Shown: positions 17,595 to 26,969, numbered from the stretch's first letter. The stretch is DNA of 42,378 bases from Bradyrhizobium sp. 190 (GCF_023073415.1 NZ_JADPJL010000064.1:1-42378); one strand, 5' to 3'. The notes: generated by a model from the letters alone, not told the origin. Numbers and translations: made by a program.

Positions 17595-18170
17595 TTAGGC
17601 TCATGCTGGCGGGGGCGCCGATGAGCCATTCAACAGCGATATCGGCGCCTTGTTGCCGATCGCGCTGACCATTTTCTGCCGTGCGTCGTCAAGGCTCAGG
17701 AACCAGTGGGTGTTCAGACATTCGCTTCGGAACTTGCCGTGAACGATTCGATGAAGCTGTTGTCCGTCGGCTTTCACGACCGCGAGAAATCCAGCACGAC
17801 ACCCTTCTGGTAAGCCCAGATATCGAGATCGCGGGAGATGAACTCCGATCCCTGGTCGACGCGAATCGTCTTGGGATAGCCGACGGTTTTGCAGATGCGC
17901 TCCAAGGTCAGCACGACATCCTGGCCTCGATAGTTGAAGCGGGGATCGACGGCAGGCGAGAAGCGGCTGAAAGTGTCTACGATCGTGAGCACGCGGATCT
18001 TGCGGCCGGTGGCGAGTTGGTCGTGAACAAAGTCCATCGCCCAGGTCTCGTTGATCTGGCGTGCTTGCGTCCTATCCTCGCGCAGCTTGGCCTCCACGCG
18101 ACGCTTCGGCGTTTTGTTGGGCAATTGCAGGCTCAACTCCCTGTAAAGACGATAGACGCGCTGGTCGGGT
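17595..18170 (-). pseudogene. IS3-family transposase (OrfB) remnant
   Basis: Read on the minus strand this gives the integrase core: NETWAMDFVHDQLATGR with the first Asp, YPKTIRVDQGSEFISRDLD with the second Asp, then VVLDFSRS, a stop, KPTDNSFIESF, GKFRSECLNTHWFLSLDDARQ and a final piece of the C-terminus. The stop and a missing codon after ESF show decay, and the N-terminus is missing. Bases 17496-17525 resemble the outer end of such an element (GACCTTGCCCCCAAG). Confidence 0.78.
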
Positions 18171-18174
18171 CCGG

Positions 18175-18330
18175 CACGGTCGCGCGAGAGCCGTGGCCGT
18201 TATGGGACCAACGCCGGGAATGGAGGACAACAACTTCGCCATCGGATTTACTCTCTGGATGAGAGCCAGCTCACGCTCGATGGCCTCGACCTGCTGGTCC
18301 AATTCCTTTAGTTGGTTCACAAGAGCAGCC
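18175..18330 (-). pseudogene. IS110-family transposase fragment
   Basis: This reads QLKELDQQVEAIERELALI, then LLSSIPGVGPITATALA, the helical region and helix-hairpin-helix of IS110/IS116/IS902 transposases. It breaks off where the IS3 remnant begins, so one element has cut the other. Confidence 0.65.
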
Positions 18331-18369
18331 AGCGCCAGACGGGCATTGGCTGGTAGCGCCTGAGGCGCT

Positions 18370-18877
18370 GGTCGCGATCGTGCGGGACGAGACAGATGCT
18401 CGCCTGCCCGCAGCAGCGCGCTTCGCCCTGATGGCTATTGCCGATGAGATCGAAGCTTCAGGCGACCAGATCGACAGGCTCGATCGCGCAATCGTCATGG
18501 AGGCCAAGCGCGACGAGGACATGCGTCGGTTGACCACGATCCCTGGTGTCGGCGCATTACGGCGGCAACCATCAAGGCGCTTGTGCCGGATCCCGGCGGG
18601 TTCAAGTCAGCTCGCCACTTTGCTGCCTGGCTAGGATTGACGCCGCGTTCTCATTCAAAGCGGAGGCAAAGAGCGGCTGGGACGAATATCGAAGATGGGA
18701 AATCCGGAACTCCGCGCTCTCCTTATCGTCGGGGCAACAGCCGTCTTGCGGGTTGCCCGAAACGACGCTCGGACGCGGCCGTGGCTGAAGGCGCTTCTCG
18801 CCAGACGGCCGTTCAAGGTCGCAGCGGTGGCGCAGGCCAACAAGGCAGCGCGGATCATCTGGGGCGCTTCTGAATAG
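18370..18877 (+). pseudogene. IS110-family transposase C-terminal remnant
   Basis: Across at least three frames the plus strand reads ALMAIADEIEASGDQIDRL, RRLTTIPGVG, FKSARHFAAWLGLTPRSHS and MGNPELRALLIVGATAVL to IIWGASE. This is the C-terminal half of an IS110-family transposase with several frameshifts. It is oriented opposite to the fragment at 18175, so two different IS110-type insertions are involved. Confidence 0.75.
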
Positions 18878-19332
18878 TGGCGGGACTAATCGGCGTCCCG
18901 ACCCACCGGTGATTACCGCGGACGCCGTCTGATGGATGCAGTGATCGCCAAAACGATCTGACCGGCGCAGGCCGGCAGAGGACAAGGTGCAACAACAGGC
19001 GATGAACCCATGGGACGAAATCCCGAGACGAGTGAAGCCACTGCCCCCAATGCGCTTAAGCGCGTAAACTTGATTGGGCTCCTCGTTACGGGGATCTCAT
19101 CGAGGCCAGCGGCCATGTGCCGCGCGCAAAGGCCGGACATATGAGCGCACCGTTCCAATGTGTGAATCGATTGAAAAAGCTCTTGCCACGCGGGCCGTTC
19201 CACATCTGGGGGCAAGGCCAGATGATTGCTACTACTGCAAACGTCAGGAAGTATCCCCTCGATCTGGACCCACCACACAGCAGGTTTGTCGGGCACTGCG
19301 GCAAATTTCGAGCCGGCCAGAATCGCGCGCAT
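18878..19332. other. IS110 flank and spacer, no gene seen
   Basis: The first 100 bp probably belong to the 3' end of the IS110-type element. The rest has only short overlapping frames and no recognisable domain, up to box copy 4. Confidence 0.35.
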
Positions 19333-19374
19333 CAATTCCAAATTGGTATTGATCTCTCCGGAATTGGTATTGGC
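19333..19374 (+). promoter_or_regulatory. Copy 4 of the 42-bp LysR-type box
   Basis: The best-formed copy. The first half CAATTCCAAATTGGTATTG is a nearly perfect 19-bp palindrome (CAATnCCAA-A-TTGGnATTG), and the second half is TCCGGAATTGGTATTGGC. It ends 66 bp before the GTG of the intact ABC binding protein. Confidence 0.8.
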
Positions 19375-19440
19375 GTTGTCGCAGCCGACATACGACAGAA
19401 TTGATCGATCAGATGTCGAAGAACCTTGAAAGGAGCACAC

Positions 19441-20322
19441 GTGGTGGGTAAGGGGCTAAAGTTTTCACTACTGGTCTTGCTGCTTGCATCAACCGGCTAT
19501 GCGCTGCCGGGCGCTGCACAAACGGAAGACGCTCTTCTCGCCTCGACGCGGAAAGCCGGAACAATCAAAGCGGCGTGGGGCTCGGCTCCCCCCTTTACCG
19601 TTGTGTCGCCCGATGGGAAGGGAACAGGCTATTCACCTGAGGTATTGAAGTTGGCACTCAAAGGCATGGGCGTGCCAACGATGACGGCAGTTCTTACGTC
19701 GTGGGATGCGCAGATTCCCGCGCTGCAGGCCCATCACGTCGACATGGTGGGCGCTGGCCTGCAGTACACTGAAGACCGCTGCAAGGTGCTTGTGTATTCT
19801 GGACCTGTGACGGTCCAGCGTAATGGGTTGTATGTCTTATCTGGAAATCCAAAGCATTTGACGGGTTCGCTCAGTCAGATTGCTAACAGTCCAGACGTGA
19901 AGTTAGCGGCTACAGCTGGGTCAGCTCAGGAAGCTTATGCATTGCAGGCGGGCGTAACGCCCGGCCAAATCTTGCGCGTCCCTGACGTTCAGGCTGGAGT
20001 GGCGACGGTCAAAGGTGGTCGGGCGGATGCCTTCTATGCTGGTGCACTCGCTATCACCCACCTGGAACAAAAGGGCATTGAGGTGGTCGTCAACCACGAT
20101 GGACCGCTGGCCGGATATGGCGCGGCCTTCCGCAAGGAAGACATACGCTTCCGCGACGAGCTCGACAAACAGCTCGACGTGTTACGCAGCAATGGCACGA
20201 TGAAGCAGATGCTTCTAGAGGCGTACGAGAAGAACGGGATTGCCAAGAAGGACGCGCTTGCCAGCTGGGATCGCGTGGCCAATACTCACAGGGCGAAGGA
20301 CGTAGTGCCAAGCTGCGAGTAA
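19441..20322 (+). CDS. Polar amino acid ABC transporter substrate-binding protein
   Basis: About 293 residues, from a GTG preceded by AAAGGAG. The signal peptide has a lysine-containing n-region, core FSLLVLLLASTGYAL and probable cleavage at GAAQ-TED, so the mature protein is periplasmic. The SBP_bac_3 fold is visible in IKAAWGSAPPFTVVSPDGK, GYSPEVLKLALKG, ALQAHHVDMVGAGL, GSAQEAYALQAGVTPG and YGAAFRKEDIRFRDEL. It resembles EhuB/HisJ-type receptors. It is the intact paralogue of the dead binding protein at 5763; its own permease and ATPase genes survive only as a scar immediately downstream. It may therefore serve the permeases encoded at 6176-8398 (inference). Confidence 0.88.
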   Translation: MVGKGLKFSLLVLLLASTGYALPGAAQTEDALLASTRKAGTIKAAWGSAPPFTVVSPDGKGTGYSPEVLKLALKGMGVPTMTAVLTSWDAQIPALQAHHVDMVGAGLQYTEDRCKVLVYSGPVTVQRNGLYVLSGNPKHLTGSLSQIANSPDVKLAATAGSAQEAYALQAGVTPGQILRVPDVQAGVATVKGGRADAFYAGALAITHLEQKGIEVVVNHDGPLAGYGAAFRKEDIRFRDELDKQLDVLRSNGTMKQMLLEAYEKNGIAKKDALASWDRVANTHRAKDVVPSCE

Positions 20323-20334
20323 GGAGCGACTGCA

Positions 20335-20575
20335 GTGAAGGCCATTTTTTGAAAAAAACTAGCCTTCACCTGCGCCGGGTTTGTGGGGCAGCGTTTGTAG
20401 TCGCTGTACTCGGCGGGCGGAGTCTCTCCGAAACGCCAGCGATACTAGGTGATTTATCACGGTCTGGTCGATCTCGACCTGCAGGTGCGACCGGGCGTAA
20501 AGGTTCCGCTGATCGGGCCTAGCGGTTCAGGACGAGTGCGCTGCGCCTGGGGATGACATTAGAGGAGCCACCAGT
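20335..20575 (+). pseudogene. Fused scar of ABC permease and ATPase genes
   Basis: The first 100 bp align at DNA level with the start of the permease gene at 6176 (both GTGAAGGC then TTTTG, a GGG(C/T)TTGTGGG segment, and CTCTCCGAAACGC versus CTCTGAGACGC). The sequence then jumps into a stretch matching the ATPase gene from its GTCGATCTCGACCTGCA segment through Walker A (GGTTCAGGA followed by a deletion) and the next strand. About 1.4 kb, including the whole second permease, has been deleted between the two parts. This is the mirror image of the 5.8-8.4 kb locus. Confidence 0.82.
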
Positions 20576-20654
20576 GTTCCTCACATCATCGCCGATTCTT
20601 TTACCTCAGGCGTGGCATTGATCACGCGCTCACTCTCCCACGCCGAGCCACATT

Positions 20655-20795
20655 CTGCAACGGTAGCGCATGCCGTCTCTTCTTTCTGCATTGAAGTAGA
20701 AGTTGCCGTCCTCATCGACCACGCCCAGGTCACCGGTGTAAACACATCCATCGCACAGCACTTATGCGGTCCTCTCCAGCTCCGTTCCAGTAAAC
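20655..20795 (-). pseudogene. AMP-ligase fragment, inverted
   Basis: The minus strand reads FTGTELERTA, stop, then DGCVYTGDLGVVDEDGN and FYFNAERRDGMRYR. This parallels the ligase at 8405 (MTGYWGEPEKTAEV, NGCVFTGDLGMVDDEN, FYFKGRKKDALRRR). Only about 47 codons around motifs A7/A8 remain. It shows that the second ABC locus also had a ligase gene, which was inverted or rearranged before decay. Confidence 0.75.
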
Positions 20796-21074
20796 GTGCG
20801 TACGATGATCACCGCGTGATCGGTAACATCGTTCATGTGCTAGAAGGTGGCTGCCGGTGATGCGATTGCCCCTGATTGGACGCGAGGCGCACGTCTATCC
20901 GCATCCCAAATGGCCTGATCCGCAGGGTAAAGCCGCCGAAGCATATGCTCGGAGAAACCGCCTATGGCAGCGACGAATTACATGAAAACTGGACGAAGGG
21001 GCGAAGAAAATCAGCTGCTCCATTTCATCCGGATGGAGCGTGGGATGCTCCGCTTAGCTTCAATGCATGCATAC

Positions 21075-21116
21075 CAATTCCAATCCGGTATTGGTGGCTC
21101 CGCAGTTGGTATTGGC
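21075..21116 (+). promoter_or_regulatory. Copy 5 of the 42-bp LysR-type box
   Basis: The halves are CAATTCCAATCCGGTATTG and TCCGCAGTTGGTATTGGC, in register. The box faces the unknown gene at 21375 (258 bp to its ATG), followed by the FAD amino acid dehydrogenase and OCD-type genes. Confidence 0.77.
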
Positions 21117-21374
21117 GTCGTGAGAGTCAGTTCGGCAAAATTCCAGTCTGCTTGACGAGGTGTCGCCCCGCAGTTGGATGAGTGACTGTTGCCCGATTGC
21201 TTGACGAGATCGAGATCGAAGGAAGGTGCTCGGGCGCGTGCATCCCGGTGTTGTGTAAACTGTCATCGAGCAGGCAGGCATGGGCATGCATTTTTATGGT
21301 GTGAACGAGCTGGCTCAGGGGCTTGCGGGCAAGATCCAAGGTTCTCTATCGAATGGTATCAATTGGGGGTGGTT

Positions 21375-22433
21375 ATGATTCAAGAGACAAGTAATTGCGA
21401 GAATGTCGAGTTCCCGACCTTTCTGTGGTCAAGAGCATACGCCGCTCTGCAGTTGGTCACGCTGAGGGAAAAGGGCCAGGAAGGTCTCGTGAAGCTCAAA
21501 TACGCCTTCTCGAATGGCCACGGTCAGAAGCACTTTCTCGCCGGTCTCGATAAGCTTGGAGTCCGGAATGATCCGCCAGCGGTGGCGGCGGCCAAATATC
21601 ATTACATGTCAAATTATCTTATCGGAAATGTTCCGATGGAATACGTCCGTGAGACGGATCGCAAAGCTTGGATTCGTTATCTAGCTCCCGCATGGGCGTT
21701 TCCAGGCACGGGTATCATCGCGGTGCCGGCATCCGTGGGTCTCGCTGCGCTTCAAGGTTGGATTAGATACAATGGTACTTGGCTGGGATGTCCGCGGCTT
21801 GGCTTTGTTTGCACGAAGTTTCAGGAATATGGCGACCCTTATTGCGAGGGGTACTTCATTGAATACGATGAGAATATCTCATTAGAGCAGGCGTTGAGAT
21901 TTCAGCCTGTGTCGACGTCGCCAGAGTTTGATAAGGATGCGGCGCCTAAACTTGACCCTGTGCAATGGCCCGAGGCTCGCCTCCTCAGGGCCCGCCGCCG
22001 TTATGCGGAGAGTTATGCCGCAGCACCCGCGCAGGTGCTCGTTGAAGCGTACGGCCTACCCTACGCGTCATTCCTGGTGACGCAGGCGATGCTTGGCTTG
22101 GGAACGCAATACGCGCGAGAAATTGCAGACAGAATGGGAGTTTCGGAGCGCAACGCTAGTGCGATCGCTTCAATTTTTCTTAAGGTGCTGAATTCACTCG
22201 GTGACGACGCGGAACTTGCAAGAAATGGTGATGAACATAGAATCACGAGATCGACATTTTCACCCTTCCGGGGGATCTACGCCGACGAGATGTATGACGC
22301 ATTTTTTGCGCTGTTTACAGGCATCCTGAGGGTATTGACTGCGCGCGTTAAACTAGTCCGATCTGTCGAGAAGAAGGATGGTCAGCGAACTGAGCTTTGG
22401 TGTTTGACCGATTCAGACCGGCGAATGTTTTAG
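21375..22433 (+). CDS. Unknown conserved-looking protein, 352 residues
   Basis: I do not recognise a family with certainty. The protein is soluble. Its N-terminal half contains GQKHFLAGLDKLGVRNDPP, YHYMSNYLIGNVPMEYV, LAPAWAFPGTGIIAVP and a Cys-bearing segment CPRLGFVCTKFQEYGDPYC. The second half has a helical stretch LGTQYAREIADRMGVSERN that could be helix-turn-helix-like. The ATG at 21375 is preceded by a G-rich tract; longer readings upstream lack a ribosome site. It is the first gene after box 5 and lies 69 bp before the FAD amino acid dehydrogenase, so it may take part in the same amino acid pathway. A hydrolase of the ATC-hydrolase type is a guess only. Confidence 0.6.
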   Translation: MIQETSNCENVEFPTFLWSRAYAALQLVTLREKGQEGLVKLKYAFSNGHGQKHFLAGLDKLGVRNDPPAVAAAKYHYMSNYLIGNVPMEYVRETDRKAWIRYLAPAWAFPGTGIIAVPASVGLAALQGWIRYNGTWLGCPRLGFVCTKFQEYGDPYCEGYFIEYDENISLEQALRFQPVSTSPEFDKDAAPKLDPVQWPEARLLRARRRYAESYAAAPAQVLVEAYGLPYASFLVTQAMLGLGTQYAREIADRMGVSERNASAIASIFLKVLNSLGDDAELARNGDEHRITRSTFSPFRGIYADEMYDAFFALFTGILRVLTARVKLVRSVEKKDGQRTELWCLTDSDRRMF

Positions 22434-22502
22434 AGAATAGCTTTCCAACAATGCATGCCGGGCTCGCGACTTCCTCGCGCGCCTTGGAGGAGCTGGGCGC
22501 AC

Positions 22503-23777
22503 GTGGACGCGAAATTCGATCATAATGAGACAAAAGTCGCGGTCATCGGCGCTGGCATCGTGGGGCTGATGACCGCACTGGAAGTTCAACGGACAGGCCG
22601 GCACGTAGTCGTCATCGATCCTGGCGAGCCCGGGGGCCGACAGGCTGCGTCGTACGGGAGCGCCGGATGGATTAGTACATCGGCGATCATGCCAGTTTCG
22701 GTGCCCGGACTTTGGCGTGAAGTTATAGGTTTCTTGATGGATAAGTCCGGCCCATTCGTGATCCGCTGGGCATATTTGCCTCGACTACTACCCTGGCTTC
22801 TCAGGTTCGTCTGGGCCGGCCGGAATTGGAAAAGGGTTGAGGAAGGCGCAAGAGTGCGCTTCGAGCTTTGCCGACACACTGCGATAGATCACAAGAATGT
22901 CGCAGCCGAGGCGGGCGTCAGCCATCTGATTGAGCAGAAGGGGCAGCTGTACATCTACCGGGACAGATCGGAATACCTTGCTGCAAGTGTTGCATGGAAA
23001 ATGCGACGGCGCTTTGGAATTAAGTTCACCGAGCTTGACGATATCGATCTCCACGAACTCGAGCCGAATATTTCTGAGCGGTACCATTTCGGCGTGCGGC
23101 TCGATGAAGGTTGCCACTGTACGGACGTAAAGGCGTACTGCGAAGCGATTGCAGAACTAATCCGAAAGCGGGGAGGTGAATTCATCCAAACGCGAGCGAC
23201 TGGTTTCGAGATTTTAGATGGCCGCCTCAGGGCGGTAAAGATTGCCAACGCGAGCGTTGAATGTGCGCAGGCCGTTGTCACGGCGGGAATTGGATCGAAA
23301 GAACTGGCGGCCGCCGCCGGTGACCATGTTCCGCTTGAATCGGAGCGCGGATACCACGTCGTGATCGCGGATGGAGGGAATACTGTCACTCATCCGATAA
23401 TGCCGGCCGATGGCAAGATGGGCATTACGCCGACGCGGCAAGGATTGCGTGTTGCCGGCCAGGTGGAACTTGCGGGTGTCAAAGCCGCTCCTGATTGGCG
23501 GCGAGCAGAGATTCTGCGCCGCTTCGCGCCAAGTGTTTTTCAGGCGTCTTTCGCGTCCTACAAAGTGATCGATCAATGGATGGGCCACCGCCCGTGTACT
23601 CCTGATGACCTGCCATGTATCGGCCCGGCCGGGTTCTGCGCAGGCTTGTTTTATGGATTTGGGCATGGTCACGCCGGCCTCGCGCAGGCACCGGCAACGG
23701 CAAAGCTGCTCGCCGCACTGGTCGCAGGACAGGAGCCTCAATGTGACGTGTCGGCGATGTCTGTGCTCAGATTCTGA
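22503..23777 (+). CDS. FAD-dependent D-amino acid dehydrogenase (DadA family)
   Basis: A 424-residue flavoprotein of the DAO superfamily that oxidises an amino acid to the imino/2-oxo acid. The Rossmann motif VIGAGIVGLMTALE begins at about residue 14, and the acidic end of the second strand is VVIDPGEPGG. The substrate/FAD segments SYGSAGWISTSA, RVAGQVELAGVK, MGHRPCTPDDLPCIGP and YGFGHGHAGLAQAPA are typical of DadA. I chose the GTG at 22503 because GGAGGAG lies 10 bases upstream; no ATG fits. With the OCD-type gene downstream it could act in D-lysine or pipecolate oxidation (compare AmaA), but the substrate is not fixed by sequence. Confidence 0.85.
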   Translation: MDAKFDHNETKVAVIGAGIVGLMTALEVQRTGRHVVVIDPGEPGGRQAASYGSAGWISTSAIMPVSVPGLWREVIGFLMDKSGPFVIRWAYLPRLLPWLLRFVWAGRNWKRVEEGARVRFELCRHTAIDHKNVAAEAGVSHLIEQKGQLYIYRDRSEYLAASVAWKMRRRFGIKFTELDDIDLHELEPNISERYHFGVRLDEGCHCTDVKAYCEAIAELIRKRGGEFIQTRATGFEILDGRLRAVKIANASVECAQAVVTAGIGSKELAAAAGDHVPLESERGYHVVIADGGNTVTHPIMPADGKMGITPTRQGLRVAGQVELAGVKAAPDWRRAEILRRFAPSVFQASFASYKVIDQWMGHRPCTPDDLPCIGPAGFCAGLFYGFGHGHAGLAQAPATAKLLAALVAGQEPQCDVSAMSVLRF

Positions 23778-23864
23778 GCTCACGTCGATGCAAATTCCAC
23801 TCCAATGCTTGGATAGTTTTCCGACCGAGATAACCGACCGAGCGCCTTTTTGAAGGTACCAGAG

Positions 23865-24833
23865 ATGTCCTCCGATCTGCTTTACCTGTCGACTGCCGAT
23901 GTCCAGAACTTGAACATTTCCCCCCGGGGAGCACGTGAGGCGGTCCTAGCCGCATTTCGTGACAATGCGGCTGCTCGAAATCGCAGCTTGCCCAAAACGA
24001 GTCTTGACATCGGTCCGGGCCGCGTCTTCCAGTCGATGTGCTCCGCATCCGAGGCCAGCGGTATCGCGACAGTAAAATGGATTGCGATGGCCCCAGTCGA
24101 GGGCAAGCAAGGAACGTATGGAATCAACGGCCTGATCTGCGTAAGTGATTATAAAACGGGGGTTCCTGTCGCGGTTCTCGATGGCAATTTCATCACGCTG
24201 ATAAGGACAGCGGCGATGTCGGCGGCGGCAGCCGTCTATCTCGCGCCTGAGGCCCCCACAACCATCGGCCTCGTGGGATGCGGGTCGCAGGCGCTTAGCC
24301 ACTTGGATGCGTTTGTCGATCTTTTTCCGTCTTTGCGTAGGATCTATCTCTTGAGCCGGAGCGTCAGCTCCGCGGAGAGAGTTGCGATTGCAGCATGCCA
24401 GAAAGGACTGACCCCGATCATCTCGAATGATCCTGATACGCTGTTGAGTCAAAGCGAAATTGTGGTCTCTATGGTTCCACGTTCCCCCGGATCGAAGTCG
24501 CCTCTGGATGCTCGATTGATGCCGGCCTCGTCATTCGCCTCGTCGGTCGACGCCGGTTGGACTTGGCGGCCGGAGACGTTCACAGCTTTCGATAGGCTTG
24601 TCACAGACAGTTTGGAGCAAACCACATCGCCTATGGGAGAATCGGGACATCCGGTCGAAGCTGTACGATTTCAGGATGACCTCGGGCATGTTGTTTCCGG
24701 CTCGTTGGGACAACGTGCGCCAACCAGGGCCTTGTTCTGCTTCCGAGGTTTCGCAATCGCAGATCTGGCGCTCGCCGAATTGGCTATTAGAAAGGCTCGC
24801 GCATCTGGGATCGGAACCCTTCTGGCGCGATGA
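23865..24833 (+). CDS. Ornithine cyclodeaminase/mu-crystallin family protein (ketimine reductase?)
   Basis: A 322-residue protein with the OCD/mu-crystallin fold: YGINGLICVSDYKTGVPVAV, LIRTAAMSAAAAVYLA with the substrate-binding Arg, the NAD(P) motif GLVGCGSQALSHLDAF, SMVPRSPG and the C-terminal CFRGFAIADLALAELA. Family members are ornithine or lysine cyclodeaminases, alanine dehydrogenases or reductases of cyclic imines such as Delta1-piperideine-2-carboxylate. It lies 87 bp after the DadA-type gene, so a ketimine product of that enzyme is a natural substrate. The start ATG 23865 is preceded by GAAGGTACCAG; a TTG at 23850 would add five residues. Confidence 0.83.
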   Translation: MSSDLLYLSTADVQNLNISPRGAREAVLAAFRDNAAARNRSLPKTSLDIGPGRVFQSMCSASEASGIATVKWIAMAPVEGKQGTYGINGLICVSDYKTGVPVAVLDGNFITLIRTAAMSAAAAVYLAPEAPTTIGLVGCGSQALSHLDAFVDLFPSLRRIYLLSRSVSSAERVAIAACQKGLTPIISNDPDTLLSQSEIVVSMVPRSPGSKSPLDARLMPASSFASSVDAGWTWRPETFTAFDRLVTDSLEQTTSPMGESGHPVEAVRFQDDLGHVVSGSLGQRAPTRALFCFRGFAIADLALAELAIRKARASGIGTLLAR

Positions 24834-24999
24834 GACCAAAGCATGGCGTCCCGGTGTTCCATATCATTGACGCGTACGATCCCGTTCTTCCAGATGGGTT
24901 TTTAGTATCGCGACGTATCAACGCAGCGGTTATTCCCGCCCGCAGCCATATATTGCTAGCAGCTGAGAATACAAGCCCGCACCGCAGAGTGCGTGCCGT

Positions 25000-25745
25000 G
25001 ACGAAACCCTCTTTCGATCTTACCGCCAAGTCACGTGATCACTGGCTCGAGCCGCGGCATGGGCCGGGCACCGGCTGAATTGCTGGGCTCAGCTCGGCGT
25101 CGCGAAGGTCGTGATCTCCAGCCGCAAGGCCGGCCCTGCCACGAGAGCACGTACGGCATCAGGAAAGCCGGCGGCGATGCGCATGTCGGCCCGTTCAATA
25201 TCGCTCGCCGCAACGAGGTCGAGGCGCGGATTGCGGGCGCCACAAAGGCAAATGACATCATGGTCTGCACGTCTCGGTGGATCCCTATTTACGGCCCGCT
25301 GTTCAATGTCACGCGCGGGGTCACGACAAGATCATGGGCGCGAACGTCAAGAGAAATCTCTGGCTTTGCGCTCGCGATCTCCCCAGATGGTCATGCGCAG
25401 CAAGAGGTCATGATCATCCCGGAGGAATGCGCGGTCAGATGTGACGGGCGCCTACGGCGTTTCAAATGCCGCCGATTTCGAACTCCCCGCAAAATCTCGC
25501 TTCAAAAGGGGGGCGATGGACCTTCGATTGCGTTGCACCAGGTCTTATCAAGACTGATTTCGCCGCCGTTCTGAGAGGATTAGGAGCGCCTCTAGCATCG
25601 CTGCGCCACCACACCTCTCAGTCGCATCAGTGACCCCGTACGAAATCGCCGGCTCGGTGGACTATTTCATCTCAGACGCCTCGACTTTCATGATCGGGCA
25701 AAATCGTTGCTCGATGGCGGCGTGACCACGCGGCGGTTTAGCTGC
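25000..25745 (+). pseudogene. Short-chain dehydrogenase/reductase, heavily frameshifted
   Basis: Joined across several frames the sequence reads SFDLTAK, VITGSSRGMGRA (cofactor motif), ISSRKAGPA, GIRKAGGDAHVGPFNI, EVEARIAGATKAN, YGPLFNVT, KIMGANVKRNLWL, APGLIKTDFAAVLRG, DEIAGSVDYFISDAS-like and LLDGGVTTRRF. This is a complete SDR from start to end with at least five frameshifts, including loss of the region around the catalytic Tyr. GC-rich codons suggest a core-type origin. It is not functional. Confidence 0.78.
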
Positions 25746-25990
25746 TTCTTCCCCGCCGTTGTGTAGGATTGTTCGAGATGCCACCTTGCTTAGGCTGGGC
25801 AGCGACTATCGTCCGTATTGACCATATTCCGAAGAGGAACGTCGAGATGAGGCGGTGAGGTTTCGATAGTTGCCTCCTGCGTTGGCGACGATTTCGGTTG
25901 TCGCACGATTGAGTCGCTCAGCGCGCATTAAGGTGGAGCGTACGAGAGAAGTGTGTCGTGGGAGACGACGCAGCAATAGCTATCTGTCGT

Positions 25991-26896
25991 TCAGCGATCA
26001 GCGGCGGTCTCCGCAAGCAGCCAATCCCGAAAGGCGATGAGGGGAGGGTGTTTCGATCGCTCAGGCGGCCATACCAGATAGTAACGCTCTGCGCTTTCCA
26101 TTGGCAGGTCGATAGCCCGAACGAGTTTGCCGCTCGCCAACTCGTCCTGAATCAGGAACGTCGGCAACAGCGCGATGCCGACGCCCACCATCGTAGCCTG
26201 GGAAACCGTGGCAAATTGATCGAAATACATCGTCTGTCCGGATGCACCCGCTATGTTCTGCGCCGAGAACCACTGCTCCCAAGCATTGGGCCGCGTCGAG
26301 ATGCTGAGCAGTGGTGCGTTCTTGAGATCACCTGCAGCGCGAAATCCATATTGCTTCTTCAACTCGGGGCTGCAGGCAGGAACGACCTGTTCAGACCGTA
26401 ACAATACCATCTCAATGCCGGGCCAGTCCCGCCGCCCGAAATGGATGGCCGCGTCAAGCGCTTCGGTGCGGAAATCGAAATAGGTCAGTCGCGTTGCAAG
26501 ATTTATGGTAATGCCCGGGTTCTGCGCGAGAAACTTAGGAAGTCTTGGCGCCAGCCAACGCGTGCCTAAGGTTGGCAAGATCGCCAAATTGAGCGTGCCG
26601 CCCTTCGGATTGGCGTGAAGGTTGAAGGAGGCCGTGCTGATCTTGCGCAGCGCCTCGCGAATCTCGCGCGCATAGGCTTCGCCGGCGGTGGTGAGCCGGA
26701 TAGACTGACGTTCGCGTACAAAGAGCTCGACCTCCAGCTGGTCCTCAAGGAGCTTGATCTGCCGACTGACCGCACTCTGCGTGAGGTTGAGTTCTCTCGC
26801 CGCCAACGTTATGCCCCCTGTTCTGGCGGCCGCCTCAAAGGCTGCCAACAGCGCGGTCGAGGGAAGGAATCGGCGGGACGACGTCTGCATAGTCAT
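25991..26896 (-). CDS. LysR-family transcriptional regulator (GcvA-like)
   Basis: A 301-residue regulator. Its N-terminal winged helix-turn-helix (LAAFEAAARTGGITLAARE, LNLTQSAVSRQIKLLED) is followed by a linker helix. The effector domain begins at LNLAILPTLGTRWLAPRL and contains LTYFDFRTEALDAAIHFG, as in GcvA-type proteins. The ATG at 26896 is chosen; an ATG at 26890 is also possible. It is divergent from the HglS-type gene, 138 bp away, the classic arrangement in which a LysR protein controls its neighbour. The shared intergenic region contains a palindrome whose CCAAATTGG core matches the centre of the 42-bp box, so it is a candidate for the regulator of the whole box set (inference). Confidence 0.9.
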   Translation of the reverse strand: MTMQTSSRRFLPSTALLAAFEAAARTGGITLAARELNLTQSAVSRQIKLLEDQLEVELFVRERQSIRLTTAGEAYAREIREALRKISTASFNLHANPKGGTLNLAILPTLGTRWLAPRLPKFLAQNPGITINLATRLTYFDFRTEALDAAIHFGRRDWPGIEMVLLRSEQVVPACSPELKKQYGFRAAGDLKNAPLLSISTRPNAWEQWFSAQNIAGASGQTMYFDQFATVSQATMVGVGIALLPTFLIQDELASGKLVRAIDLPMESAERYYLVWPPERSKHPPLIAFRDWLLAETAADR

Positions 26897-26919
26897 TTCA
26901 ATCGAGAATGATCTGTTGA

Positions 26920-26938
26920 GTAAACATCGTTTGATTAC
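26920..26938. promoter_or_regulatory. Dyad GTAA-N11-TTAC in the LysR/hglS intergenic region
   Basis: This 19-bp site has inverted GTAA/TTAC arms around an inner AAAC-N3-GTTT dyad. It lies 24 bp upstream of the lysR start and could be a LysR-type or RNA polymerase contact site. The evidence is symmetry only. Confidence 0.3.
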
Positions 26939-26969
26939 TGCGAAAACACAACCATAATCTGGGCTGTAC

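Noticed and set aside
20870..21000. Possible IS1182-type transposase fragment (GETAYGSDEL)
   Set aside because: A single ten-residue similarity with no flanking support.
24834..25000. Possible alpha/beta-hydrolase tail (ARSHILLAAENTSPHRR)
   Set aside because: Only a short stretch resembles the SRNHILLE motif of hydrolase-type regulators; too little to annotate.
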